DNA of 64,000 nt from Spongilla lacustris (Eukaryota; Porifera; Demospongiae; Spongillida; Spongillidae), in contig OX442415.1 of assembly GCA_949361645.1 (NCBI GenBank), positions 16,538,085-16,602,084 on the forward strand, given 5' to 3'. This document shows positions 1 through 10,948 of the stretch, in pieces. The position numbers and the translations under genes were made by a program. The notes beneath the pieces are model-generated. The model did no database searches. It was not told the DNA's origin and saw only the letters and a program-made list of their open reading frames with translations. Positions within the stretch are counted from its first letter, which is position 1. Every line of letters starts with the position of its first letter.

Positions 1-957
1 CACTTGAGCATCGCCTTAGATACATGTATGTACATGTATAAATACATGTACTACACTGTGCCTGTGTGAACAAGTGTTCACCACGTTGCCAGGACAGATT
101 TCTCTCTCTCCCAACGCCATATGCTCTGCCATGCATATGCCCATTCTTTCAATATTGGTGCAGCGTCCGTTGTGCACGCCACCTGCACTGCTTCAGTACA
201 ACACATACTGCCAGCACATGAGCAGGGGCCAACTATTAATTTTGCTTATATGTAGAGGAAGTGGGCCCACACCTCCTCCTGGAAAAAACCCTTATAAAAA
301 GGAAAAACCGAGTTCAGAACTGCTTAAATTATGCCTTCATGGAAGAATTTGCCGTGCCAAATGCATCTTCAGTTACGCACCGTCTTGTATACATACACCT
401 GCTTGCTCATAATGGGGGGAAAAAGGTGGGGTTAGCTCTGCCAGTGGCTGTGCACAATATGCCTAGAGTGATTCTAACACACATTTCTCAACCTTAAATC
501 CAAGCCCAGATGCGCACGCACACTAGCTGAAGGCATGTGCTCCCCATAACCTGATATCTACAGCTACACATTCACATACACCCCTTACCATCTTTATCGA
601 TCTACATGCTTACATGTATGCTGTGTGTGCAACACATGCATGTGGGCTACACCTCCATATTCTGCTGGGAGCATATTTTCTAATTCGTTCCTCAAATGAC
701 AGAAAAATGTATCTCCCAATGCCATGCATATATCCATTTTTTCTATATTGGTGCAGCGTCCGTTGTGCACACCACCTGCACTAGAGATTCAAAGAAAGGG
801 TAAGACCGATCTCACCTCAGCTTTCTCGCAACCTCCATGTATGCACTGTAGCGCTGGCTTCAGCAACACTTACACTGCAAGTCCATGCAACGCTGCCCAC
901 ACCGGTCGCGAACTGCGCTGGCACTTTCTTTTGACTTTCACTGACACAATGCAGCTA
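1..957. repeat. Gene-free repeat region
   Basis: No gene is recognised. Two dispersed direct repeats are visible. The block around 96-190 (containing TTGGTGCAGCGTCCGTTGTG) recurs at about 705-785. The block around 425-510 (GTGGGGTTAGCTCTGCCAG) recurs at about 2850-2936, beyond the palindromic element. These are probably degenerate mobile-element copies; the family is not recognised. Confidence 0.5.
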
Positions 958-2197
958 CAGTGGTGTTAACCAAAAGAGGGGAAAAATGCAATAATGCACA
1001 TTTTTGATTTTATCTCATGAATGGTATATAATTATATCATGCCAATTACATTTTTAGATTCAGCATCTACTTCTGAACAGAGTATATTTGCTTTAATTCA
1101 ATTATAACTTGTAAACAAAACAATGCACCATAGTAAACAACTGCTGGTCAGGTTGGATGTTCAAGGCTGTAACTCCTCTATACTTTGTAGTTAAGCTACC
1201 AAATTTTTTTTTGTATGTACCAAATACAGGTGAGTACCTATAATGTTGTGTTGAGCTCTTAAGTATCACTCGCTGTGGAGATTGGTAGGAAAGTATCGCT
1301 TTTCAGAGGGAGGCGTGGTCTTCGTATGAATTCGGACAAATTAGTGATTAAAATTGACTTTTTCTAAATGAGAGGTCTCTGGGGTATCTATATAATTTAT
1401 AGTAATTTTTTGGCAGCTTGCTATCGGCATTAAACAATCCATGAAATGCTAAAAATCTTAACATTGATAGCCATTTTTCAACCGTTTTTATGGTTTCTCC
1501 GTATATCATAGTAATAATGTAGCAAAAAATCATAGTATTTGCGTTTGTAAGCACTGTACGTAACTTTTAAAAGCATTTCTACGTGTAGAATACTTGATAG
1601 AATAAGTACAAATTCAAATATCGTGATTATGTGCTACACGTTTACTACCATATACGGAGAAATCCTGAAAAACAGCTTTCAATGTTAAGATTTTTAACAT
1701 TTCATGGATTGTTTAATATCAATAGCAAGCTGCCAAAAAAAAATTATAAATTATATGGATACCCCAGAGACCTCTCATTTAGAAAAAGTCAATTTTAATC
1801 CTTAAGTCAAACTAATTTGTCCGAATTCATACGAAGACCACGCCTCCCTCTGAAAAGCGATACTTTCCTACCGATCTCCACAGCGAGTGAGACTTAAGAG
1901 CTCAACACAACACTATAGGTACTCACCTGAATTGGGTACATACAAAAAAAATTTTGTAGCTTAACTACAAAGTATAGAGGAGTTACAGCCTTGAACATCC
2001 AACCTGACCAGCAGTTGTTTACTATGGTGCATTGTTTTGTTTACAAGTTATAATTGAATTAAAGCAAATGTACTCTGTTCAGAAGTAGATGCTGAATCTA
2101 AAAATGTAATTGGCATGATATAATTATATACCATTCATGAGATAAAATCAAAAATGTGCATTATTGCATTTTTCCCCTCTTTCGGTGAACACCACTG
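958..2197. mobile_element. 1.24-kb palindromic (foldback) element, TA-flanked
   Basis: Two arms of roughly 550-600 bp (about 958-1515 and 1645-2197) are near-perfect reverse complements around a short spacer. The ends read CAGTGGTGTT and AACACCACTG. The dinucleotide TA flanks both sides (956-957 and 2198-2199), as expected for Tc1/mariner-type insertion. No transposase frame is seen, so the element is non-autonomous. Its ends differ from those of the 1.49-kb family after CAGTGG. Confidence 0.85.
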
Positions 2198-2214
2198 TAC
2201 ACGTGCTGCACAAC

Positions 2215-2845
2215 TCATGCATGACATTCAATCAAATCAGACATCTCAACTGCGCAAATTGCCATACTGTAAACAGCCACGGCAGGGTCAGACACGGATA
2301 CCAATTTGGGGCAGAATTTCCAAATGTGTCCAACTTTGCCACAACCAGAGCACGGACCCAATCTCGGAGTTGAGTGATGTCCAGATCTCTGTAGCTGTCA
2401 CTCTTCAGTTGACTGCCCATCTGCGAATCTTTTCTCCCTCTTGATTGCCTTCCTCTCAGCTTCCTTCTCCGCTGTAGCGATCTTCTCTCCTCAGAATTGT
2501 CGGCGAGCTCATCTGCTTCGTATTCTTTGACAATGGACCATCCCAGCTCGGATTGATCAGCCAGCTTAATCATCTTTTGTCTGTTGAGCAAAAGGGCCTC
2601 ACCTGCTCCATTTCCTGCATTTACTTCTCATAGCCCTCGTTATTTTTTCTTTTTCGTTTCATTTTTCATGCATTTTTGAGCCTATTTGATGTGGTCCAGC
2701 AACCGCTTAGTAAACTTGAACTGCGCTTCGTTTCCAGCTCTCTTAAATGTGCGCAGGCTCTCAATTGCCTCCCTCTGCTGCCTCAGCACTTCCGAAGCTC
2801 CGTGAAACCAGATAACAGCTGCCGCATTTGGTCGTCCTCCATTGC
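2215..2845 (-). pseudogene. Degenerate gag-like zinc-knuckle gene
   Basis: Reading leftward there is an ATG near 2841 with a MEDDQMRQLL start, then a premature stop and frame shift. A helical stretch with REAIESLRTFKRAGNEAQ follows. After another break comes a basic segment (IKLADQSELGW, then Arg/Lys-rich, about 2591-2400). Near 2350-2310, in another frame, is a CCHC zinc knuckle reading CSGCGKVGHIWKFC. This order (N-terminal helices, basic linker, CCHC) is typical of nucleic-acid-binding gag-like proteins of animal retroelements. The exact family was not determined. At least two frame breaks make it non-functional. The palindromic element at 958-2197 lies just beyond its 3' end. Confidence 0.55.
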
Positions 2846-3109
2846 AGAAAAAGTGGGGTTAGCTCTGCCAGAGCTGTGCACAATACGCCTAGAGTGATTC
2901 TAACATGCATTCCTCAACCTTATATCTAAGTCCAGATCTGGGCTTACATATAAAACCATCGAGCATACCTGAGAACGCACTATTGTTCTTCGTTTGATGA
3001 TGTGATAATGTTAATTAACACCTAAAGGTGTGCAACTGCATGCATTGAACACAACCTTAGAGTTGGTACAATGTACTTTTGCATTTGTTGAAAATCTGTC
3101 CTACATCTC

Positions 3110-3640
3110 CTGCAAAAGATGATCAAGGAAGGGAGCAGTCAGTGATCTTTGGTAATACACTTCAGGTAGATCTGCCTTGACATTTGATCCCTTGAGTTAC
3201 ACATCCGAGGAACAGAGGGTTTTTCTATTCGCATCTCTTCTGCAATCTTGACCGTCATTTATTCCAATCATCCTGTTCCTCTCTCAGTACCTTGAGCAGG
3301 CCTTGAACATCCTGAACCAATGTTATTCCCTGTACAATATCAATCCATTGTTGCTGAAGCAACATTGTTAATCCTTTGATATACAGTGTAGCTGAGGATA
3401 TTGTATATGTCAGCAGAAAGAAAACTTTTCAATCACTGAAAGCAAGCCATTTGCATTACAAACAGTTTTTCTCTGTTCCAAGAGACAGAATCAAGCTATA
3501 TCACTAAGTGCTCCTCTAATGGCTGGGTACAATTCTACAAATACCTCCATAAAATCATGCCTTTCTACCCATCTTGTTCCACAAAGTGGTTTTACTCAGT
3601 TGCAGGGAAGGTGGTTTTTCATACTGATGCCAAATGAATT
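3110..3640 (-). pseudogene. Degenerate hAT transposase (ZMYM1/THAP0-like type)
   Basis: Fragments in shifting frames resemble the catalytic core of hAT transposases related to zinc-finger MYM-type 1 and the 52-kDa repressor (PRKRIR) family. TRWVERHDFMEVFVELYPAI lies around 3495-3580. A middle segment with YNILSYT and QQQWIDIVQG spans about 3290-3430. A PSVPRMC motif lies near 3205-3225. Stops and frameshifts interrupt all of them. The order on the minus strand matches the family. This is recognition by memory of the family, not by alignment. Confidence 0.55.
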
Positions 3641-4391
3641 TGTTTATACACATATGCATACATGTAACAATTAACGTAGCCTCTTGCACAATTATTGTAT
3701 TGCATTCCATACTGGTTCAAACTCCATTGGAGACCATCAGCATTGAGGAAATTGTCTAAACATTATCTTCTTCAATTGCCGCAATTTCTCAAATGCCCTT
3801 GGCAACAGACCACTTTCCAGGAGGTGTACATTTCCAGAGAATATAATGTATTTACCAAAGATGGCTTCTCTTGCCAGCTTCTAAGCTAATGGTTGAGCCT
3901 TCTCTTCTGTTCTAAGCTTTGCATGTTGCTGTAGTATTGCTTGTACACTAGATAATTTTTCTCTTTGTGTGACTGATTTAGAGAGATCTTAGCCATGTCT
4001 GTAGAATGCATAGGACCAGGCTCCATCCGTGGTTAGTCAAAGCAAAACCTGTGTCTGAAGATCTTTCCTTTAAGGTCATAAGTGTTTAAGCCTGCAGAAC
4101 ATGTGTAAAGCTTTGCACCATTGTTATAGATATCGATTGCACTGGAGATTGCCAACAGAACTGTATTGGATATATTGACTTCTTTAACTTATCTATTGTA
4201 TGCTTGCAAACATACCCAGCTGCATATTGCAAAGCATATTCTTCAAGATTATATGCTTCTTCCATTTCTACATTACATCTATATGTTGTTGGTTACATTT
4301 TTTTTTAAGAAGGTCTACGATGTATTGATGCATGTATATATGACGAGGAGGAATACTGCCGATTGCATACTTGAAGGAAGCACACCAAATA

Positions 4392-5225
4392 CAGTGGCGT
4401 CCCTAGGTGTTTCAAAAGGGGGGGGGGGGCTAATCAAACAGAGGGGTGCCATGGGGGCGTGGCTCTGACTAATAAATTAGGCATGCAGAAATTCATATCA
4501 CAAATTATTTGGCAAATAAATTAATTACAGAAACTGAATGGTTAGATTGTGCATGAACTATCCCTACTCCATATGTAGATTGGATAGTTCTATTCTTCTT
4601 GGGTGCATCTCGAGAAATATCTCCACAGCTGTGTCATAGTTTACTGGATGTGAGTAATGAATATTCATAAGTGCTAACGAAGAAAGCCATCTACAGGTCA
4701 TAGAGGACCTTAGCCAGTTTCTCAGACGACGTAAGGTAGAAAAGCTTCTCTCGCAGGTGCAACTAGTGATTGGAAGTGTGCAACCAATTTTCATCAAGCG
4801 AAAAAATATTAGGAAACCGCTCTTCATCACAACTGATTAGTGCCGATGCAAGAGTATCCGGACGATCAATATGTGAACATACAGACCATTTGTGCTTGAA
4901 TGCAGTTGGCGTTGCAACTTGCATTTTCGATTTTCAGCCCCACTCAGTTTTCGCTTCGTGTTCGACATTATATTCGAAACCAATGTAATACGGTAAGCTT
5001 ACATGCATGTATTAATTTGTCAATGATGTCATACAGGCGGGAACTTCACACAAAACAAAGGTGCTTAATTAATTGATGAGGCGTACGCGTGCATACGTTT
5101 GCGCGTGTCACTGTGTGTGTGGGGGGGGTGGGGGGGTGGGCGCCATAAAGCAGGGGGGGGGGCGCCATTAAGTGGGGAGGGGAGGGGCATCTGCCCCAAA
5201 TGCCACCCCTATGGGGACGCCACTG
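4392..5225 (-). mobile_element. Internally deleted hAT-like element
   Basis: The ends are inverted repeats, CAGTGGCGTCCC on the left and GGGACGCCACTG on the right. Each is followed inwards by G- or C-rich tracts of the kind seen in CAGTGGCG-type hAT elements. The pentamer AAATA lies directly outside both ends (4387-4391 and 5226-5230); hAT target duplications are normally 8 bp, so only part is preserved or this match is chance. The element retains only the C-terminal part of a transposase (next entry). Confidence 0.6.
4564..4827 (-). pseudogene. hAT transposase C-terminal dimerisation fragment
   Basis: An 87-residue frame contains the hallmark hAT C-terminal dimerisation signature, here SCTCERSFSTLRRLRNWLRS followed by LSSLALMNIHY. 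Family members usually have several hundred residues upstream (RNase H-like core), which are absent. It ends 173 bp inside the left terminal repeat of the element at 4392-5225, in the orientation expected for a 3' transposase end. A remnant, not a gene. Confidence 0.75.
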
Positions 5226-5766
5226 AAATACACCGAAATACTGTATCAGCAAAACAGGAATCTTGTAAAAGGTAGTAGTCCACATCGTTTCCTTACTGGC
5301 ATTTAGATTTGTATTCTTAAGGCAACACTGTGAAGCCTTGGCAATTTTTTAAAAATGGGCCTTGCTTTAGTGGGCTCTTTTCCTAAGTTTTTTGAGAGTG
5401 CAGGCTGCTTTTTGCCACAGTAACATAAAGCCTTCATCAGTGAGTATATCATTCAACACTGCGATAAAGTGATCTGTAGTATCACATATAATCAAATGAT
5501 GAGCACGTCTAGGCTTTGCGAATAGATTCTTGTACCTTCTTGTACATCTTCTATAACCATACCAAGGTAACGCGCCTAATACAAATACACAACAATGCAT
5601 AGCTTACATAACAAATACACAACAATGCATAGCTTACATAAAAGCAGAAGAAGGGAAAAAAACCTAACTATACCTAGCACAAGCATGTCCTATTGAATCA
5701 AAGCACTTACTCCATAATGGTACAAAATCATGAGGACAACTCTAAATTGTTTTAGCCTATTTAGTT
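5226..5766 (-). other. Unrecognised short ORF and flanking sequence
   Basis: A 77-codon minus-strand frame (5367-5600) has a basic composition (RRCTRRYKNLFAKPRRAHH and a C-terminal LKKLRKRAH). It matches no family I recognise, and no splice context is convincing. The 5' end overlaps a perfect 30-bp tandem duplication at 5581-5640. It could be an exon of an unknown gene or chance. Confidence 0.2.
5581..5640. repeat. Perfect 30-bp tandem duplication
   Basis: The 30-bp unit starting ACAAATACACAACAATGCAT occurs twice back to back without a mismatch, indicating a recent duplication. Confidence 0.95.
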
Positions 5767-6820
5767 CAATTACAGGTAGCCTCTTATACTTACTACACCC
5801 CATAGGTGTGCTTTGTGACATCACATCTATCCCAAAATAAGACTCCACCGCTAATTTTAAAGCTAACATATATATATTTTAGATTCTATTGGTAGTCTGT
5901 GATATTGCATCACTACATTCACCGGTGGTGGAAGTGTTTCTGTTAGAATTTCTGAAGAAGCCAAATATTTTCCAGAATCTTTAACATCTAAACACCTTGC
6001 GCTATCCTGGATGTTGTTGTTTCTGTGGATGGTAATAGATAAATGAAATGATGGTGGAGAAGCTGTACGAGGAGCACTCGTATAGCCTGCGCCGTTTGCT
6101 GCCGTTCTCTGCGATGTAACCTTAAAGTGTATTACCACAGCAACTCTACTTTAATGCAAAGTACATGGTTTATATACCAAACATACCCACATACAATTTC
6201 TATAGTACCATTGACTAAAGTTCTTATCTCCATTCAGTGACCAATGTGAGTTGTCTTGTCTCAATAGGAAGCCGGTTTTCCACACTCCTCCTCCCCTCTC
6301 CTGCAACAGACTTGTTTGTTGCGATGTGTGAGAGTGTGCTTTTCTGTGAACGGCTGTATACTTATAAGGTTGAAGCCCCAAGTTCCACCTGCGCAATGTG
6401 GGATTACTGTACTTATGCCGGTCTAGCCACTCCAACGATCGATGATCTGTTTGGATAGTGAACTTCCTTCCCAGTAGTTATACCCTATAACTGACTCAGG
6501 AGCAATCGGTATTGATGAGTTCACATGTCTCAATAGGAAGCCGGTCTTCCACAACCTACATGTAATGTGGCTGTAGGTGGCACGTCAGTGGTAGTAGAGA
6601 GGATAACGCTGAAACTGTATTTGACGATGGAGAAGCATAAGGTGATGTGCTGTAGGTGGTGGTAGAGAAGCTTTAAGTTATTGTAAAGACATGTACCTTA
6701 TGGTAGACTGTACTTGCAGATACTTTTGGGGAACGTTTGTACAAGCTTCTTCTTGGATGGTGTACTTGGGCCAACAGTCTGTCCAATTTGCTGGACAGTA
6801 TAGCCTGATGTTCGCTGATA

Positions 6821-7165
6821 CAGTGCCGTTCACCCACAAGTTCACACTCGCGCGCGCGTGTATGCGAGTCGAGCGCGAGTCGCGCTCGAGTCAATTAGCG
6901 AGTGCAATTAGTCCTCGATACGCGCGCTGTTGCGAGCGTCACTCAAATACCTATTTACGGCATACCTACAGATGATTACGTTAGTTTCAAGCTATTAATA
7001 GTATATGTTTTTGTTCCAGCTGTTTTGCTTTGAGTTAAGGCGCGCGATTCATTATTGCACTCGATCGAGTCACGCGCGAGTCGAGCGCGTGTCGAGTGTG
7101 AGTCGAGCGCGCGTCGAGTGTGAGTCGAGCGCGCGCGAGTGTGAACTTGTGGGTGGACGGCACTG
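6821..7165. mobile_element. 345-bp TA-flanked palindromic MITE with CG-rich core
   Basis: The terminal inverted repeats begin CAGTGCCGTTCACCCACAAG and extend about 45 bp. TA flanks both ends (6819-6820, 7166-7167). The interior holds degenerate repeats of GAGTCGAGCGCG and CGCGCGAGT. Copy 2 of the segmental duplication shows the unoccupied site near 12090 (GCTGATAGCC), which fixes both boundaries and the TA duplication. Non-autonomous; Tc1/mariner-type by its ends and target site. Confidence 0.9.
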
Positions 7166-7198
7166 TAGCTTTGGTCAGGTTCAACTCTTATGCATGTA

Positions 7199-8688
7199 CA
7201 GTGGAAACCATCACACTTGCTCCTATAATTTTTTTGTACTGTTATTTTGTTCACTTGAATATATTTCAATAACAATGAGATCAAATGGAAATCTGACAAC
7301 GCAGGTATAGTGTACAACTATTTTTCAATATATACTGAAAGTTAAAAAGCATCACGTGACTATTTACTTTTGTTATTAACACTTGTTGTGACCCCAGTAC
7401 AAAAAAAATTGTGAACATAATTCCTCCTCCTGTAGGCAATAGATCTTGACCATATTCGCAATGCATCTAAAGAACAAGCATTAGCAACCTTTGGCCGAGT
7501 CGGTTTTTAAGTCCGGTAAATAGTTACGGTATTATCGAGCTAGGTATGCGTTTTTAGCTCGTAAAAGCTTAGCGATGCTATTTCGTAGTACGCTCTTACT
7601 GGACTGCTATATTTCGCTTCCGAGTCGTCACATGTTAGATCTATCGCGAAATCGTACTTGGGAGGCAATAGACCCTTCTTTGCCGTTAAAAAAGTGCCAT
7701 CAGAGCTGAGTACCTGAAAACCTCCGCCATATCGCGATGAATTACGTCATCATTTCGTCATTTTGTATCGTGAATATATTTATAATGTGACGATAATACG
7801 AATGGATGCAAGGGATTGTGAAAATGGTTCTTAACCTAGCGATGCTGCATCTTGCAGCCACTCACGGCGAACGTTTAGTAAATCAGTAGCATCAAATTGG
7901 GAAGCTTTATGGACCATCAAGACATTCGCCAAGGCTAGCGTTCTATCACCCAAAGCTTCGAATCCTAGATGGCAGCTTCCAAATAGCTAATTGGGTACGC
8001 TTCCCTTCCAGCTTTAGAGTTGCCTCTTGCTTTTTGACGTTTCTTGTAACCTGCCCAATTTGATGCTATATTATCTCTGCCGATACGTCACATTATAAAT
8101 ATATTCACGATACAAAATGATGCAATGATGACGTTTCAAATGTAATTCATCGCGATATGGCGGAGGTTTTCAGGTACTCAGCTCTGATGGCACTTTTTTA
8201 ACGGCAAAGAAGGGTCTATTGCCTCCCAAGTACGATTTCGCGATAGATCTAACATGTGACGACTCGGAAGCGAAATATAGCAGTCCAGTGAGAGCGTACT
8301 ACGAAATAGCATCGCTAAGCTTTTACGAGCTAAAAACGCATATCTAGCTCGATAATACCGTAACTATTTACCGGACTTAAAAACCGACTCGGCCAAAGGT
8401 TGCTAATGCTTGTTCTTTAGATATATTGCGAATATGGTCAAGATCTATTGCCTACAGGAGAAGGAATTATGCTCACAATTTTTTTTGTACTGGGGTCACA
8501 ACAAGTGTTAATAACAAAAGTAAATAGTCACGTGATGCTTTTTAACTTTCAGTATATATTGAAAAATAGTTGTACACTATACCTGCCTTGTCAGATTTTC
8601 ATTTGATCTCATTGTTATTGAAATATATTCAAGTGAACAAAATAACAGTACAAAAAAATTATAGGAGCAAGTGTGATGGTTTCCACTG
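7199..8688. mobile_element. 1.49-kb foldback element, copy 1
   Basis: Arms of about 600 bp (7199-7797 and 8086-8688) are near-identical inverted repeats around a spacer of about 290 bp. The ends are CAGTGGAAACCATCACACTT and its complement, with TA on both sides (7197-7198, 8689-8690). A second, very similar copy is at 27695-29204, and the spacers match as well as the arms. No transposase is encoded. The small frames inside it are mirrored products of the palindrome and are not genes. Confidence 0.92.
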
Positions 8689-9019
8689 TACATGTATGAC
8701 TTTTAAAGGCAGGAATGATGTGTCAGTCAGCTTTTCTAGATCTGATGATCTGGGAAGTGGAGATTAAAAAAAAAATCCCCTTCAATGCTCCAGCATCAAT
8801 ACCTTCTTCCCCTTCAAATTCAACATTTAACTTGAACTTGTTTGTCTGGGTTGACTTTTGCTGTTTTATAAAACTGTAATTCTAATTAACTGCAAATGTA
8901 TGGAGGTGTACCATATCAATACTAATACCTTCCTCTGCCTTCAAAGTCACCCGCATCCACTTAGATAAATTATGGTGACTTACATTGTACATGTACTCTA
9001 AAAAAAAACCTACTCTGTG

Positions 9020-9300
9020 TTTCAGGCTGCAAAATTGGAGATGGTGTATCCGCTAATAAGGAAGCTATTAAGGCAGGCCCATCTAGTAAGAAAACTTAGT
9101 GACCTAAAAATGGTACTGGTAAAAAAAAAAACATACTCTGTCTTTCAGGCTGTGCAGGAGGAGGTTGTACTAGTGATGGCAAATCGGATATTAAAGCATG
9201 CACATCTAGGAAATTTGGTGACTTTAAAATTGATACAACAAAAAAAAAAAAAAACATAATCTGTGTATCTGGCTGTGGAACTTCAGAATTGTCTCCTCCT
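9020..9300 (-). repeat. Tandem ~120-bp exon-like units
   Basis: Two full units (about 9020-9135 and 9140-9255) and the start of a third repeat with a period near 120 bp. On the plus strand two begin after a TTTCAG acceptor-like tract; on the minus strand they end in QPETQ, QPERQ and QPDTQ. The minus-strand differences are mostly synonymous or conservative, which favours that strand as coding. Matching units lie at about 12310-12480. The protein family is not recognised. Confidence 0.4.
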
Positions 9301-9539
9301 TCCACAATGCAAATGATGGTCCCTACATAAATTTTTACATACCAAATCATGATTATGTTTACTGTAGAGGTTTCCACGACTCGACTCGTTCAGGCAGACT
9401 TGTCTTGCTAAAGTCCTCTTCTTCCGCTCGTCCTCAGGTATCCTCGGTCTCCGGGGTTCTTCCGATCCCTCTCAGCCTCTTCAACCTTTTCTCTTCTAGT
9501 AGGGTTGAGCGCTAAAGGCTATTTTTGCCCCACCATTCG

Positions 9540-10040
9540 GATATCCGCGGAGGATAATTTTAGATAGCTATTCGGATCAAAATTCGGATACTTAATACAG
9601 GTTTTTTAACAATTTTATTCAATCACAATCACGTCACAAATCATTTTGTGATGTTTTGTAGGCTGTAACCTGGTCCTTTTGTGGTTAATTAACTTGCTAG
9701 GACAACACATAGAACACATGTACACAGAGCTTGTAGCCCTGAAAGTGCTCATTGGGGAATTCATTTCTTTTTGTTTGGCTTTTGGTTGAAGATCAGGGAT
9801 TACATGTAGGTTTAGCAGCTATGATTTTTTGTTCACTTTTGAGGGTTAACAGTATCAGCTGGTTATTCATCTGTTATTGTTGCTTATCAGCAATAATCAG
9901 TCTAAACCACCTATGGGCTACACATGCTTCTATAGATCTACCACATGAAACCATAATTGCCTGCAATTAATATCCTATTCCGATCATTCCGATATGGACC
10001 CTCCATTAGGCTGCCGTGCCGCAGCATCCGATAGTGCCTA
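9540..10040. other. Gene-free stretch inside the retrotransposon
   Basis: No protein family is recognised where pol is expected. The sequence is AT-rich and has scattered copies of ATTCGGAT and its complement (about 9533-9590 and 9975-10000), possibly the ends of a separate insertion that replaced pol. Confidence 0.35.
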
Positions 10041-10043
10041 AGC

Positions 10044-10874
10044 CTATCTTCTAGGACACTGCTGTTCCCTGTCCAGTGGCAGCTTTTCTTCGTGTTCTCC
10101 ACGTCCGGCCCCTCCTCGTTCTAGTCCTCGAGCCTGTAAGTAGCTGTTGGCCAGCTCTCCAGCCTCCTTGCTTGAGCTTGGCTCTCGCTCGTTCACCCAC
10201 ACCTTGAGGGCTTTTGGCAAGGTATCAATTAACTGTTCCTTGACGATAGCGTCCAGCAGTTCGTCCACAGTGGTGCATCCTTTTAGCCACTTCTTGGCCA
10301 TGTAGTGTAGCTTTCTCGCCTGCTCGCGGTATGTGTCCCCTGGTACCTTCCGCATAGACCTAAATCTCTGCCGATAGGTCTCTTTAATATCGTAGCAGTG
10401 GAAGGCTGCCTCTTTCACGCTGTCGTACTGTGCGGCCTCTTCTGCGGATAAGGACGCATATGCCTGCTGTGCCTTACCACTAAGGTATGGAGCTAACTTG
10501 AAAGCCCATCTTGACTTGTCAATTTCGTACAGTTCCAACACCCTCTCGAAAGTAGTAAGGTAGGTCTCTATGTCGTCCTTTTCCGTTAGTCGTACTAGCT
10601 GCACGTCCTTCTCGCTTGGCCCTTTCCTCGTCTGTGACTCAGTCCTTTCCACCAGCTTAGCGATCAATTCTAACTGTCGCTCACTTTCCTCTCGCCGTAT
10701 TCGCTCACTTTCCTCCCGTTGCTCCTGTCTCCGCTCCTCCTCTCGTTGGTGCTCCACCTCAACCTGCCTCTGTTGGGTCTCCATGAGCAACTTTAGGACG
10801 TCGCTCATCGATACTGCCTCTGACTCCCCCATCGTCGTTTCTACTCTGAACAATAATCTGGAATGTGTTGACAT
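10044..10874 (-). CDS. gag: Gag polyprotein of LTR retrotransposon
   Basis: A 276-residue frame starts at an ATG 74 bp inside the 5' LTR boundary. Residues about 35-90 form a highly charged Glu/Arg/Gln coiled coil (REEERRQEQREESER). Residues about 95-250 form a capsid-like helical domain, with LTEKDDIETYLTTFERVLEL, then KLAPYLSGKAQQAY, and a C-terminal half (RQRFRSMRKVPGDTYREQ through LANSYLQARG) resembling the SCAN/Ty3-gag capsid C-domain. The product would assemble the cytoplasmic particle that packages element RNA. No CCHC knuckle is present before the stop; it may lie in the lost part or never have existed. The frame is intact although pol is deleted, so it may have been recently active or be supplied to other copies. 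Confidence 0.8.
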   Translation of the reverse strand: MSTHSRLLFRVETTMGESEAVSMSDVLKLLMETQQRQVEVEHQREEERRQEQREESERIRREESERQLELIAKLVERTESQTRKGPSEKDVQLVRLTEKDDIETYLTTFERVLELYEIDKSRWAFKLAPYLSGKAQQAYASLSAEEAAQYDSVKEAAFHCYDIKETYRQRFRSMRKVPGDTYREQARKLHYMAKKWLKGCTTVDELLDAIVKEQLIDTLPKALKVWVNEREPSSSKEAGELANSYLQARGLERGGAGRGEHEEKLPLDREQQCPRR

Positions 10875-10925
10875 AAAACCGTGCCTACAACTGTTTTTGG
10901 GTTTCGTCGCCTTTCGTACGACTGC

Positions 10926-10946
10926 CGAATCCCACCACTGCCACCA
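10926..10946 (-). promoter_or_regulatory. Retrotransposon primer-binding site
   Basis: Two bases downstream of the LTR (minus strand) is a sequence starting TGGTGGCAGTGGTGGGAT. Its complement reads as a tRNA 3' end: T-loop CGAAT, T-stem CCCAC, acceptor strand CACTGCC, discriminator A, then CCA. All 21 positions fit that layout. The primer tRNA would start GGCAGTG; its amino acid was not determined. Confidence 0.75.
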
Positions 10947-10948
10947 AA

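Larger units (their letters stand above)
5767..9300. repeat. Segmental duplication, copy 1 (carries insertions)
   Basis: Collinear blocks recur in copy 2 at 11675-12510. Copy 1 blocks are about 5767-6110, 6550-6650, 6805-6820 joined to 7166-7190, 8698-8760 and 9020-9130. Copy 1 is interrupted by two TA-flanked palindromic elements absent from copy 2 (6821-7165 and 7199-8688). On the minus strand several blocks look like exons of an unrecognised protein: a segment with DSARCLDVKDSG (about 6030-5990), a Ser/Pro-rich segment near 6640, and QPETQ-type repeats near 9030-9290. Codon-level conservation was judged by eye only. Confidence 0.6.

Noticed and set aside
5581..5640. Tandem repeats considered as CRISPR
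   Set aside because: Only two units with no spacers, in a eukaryotic context.
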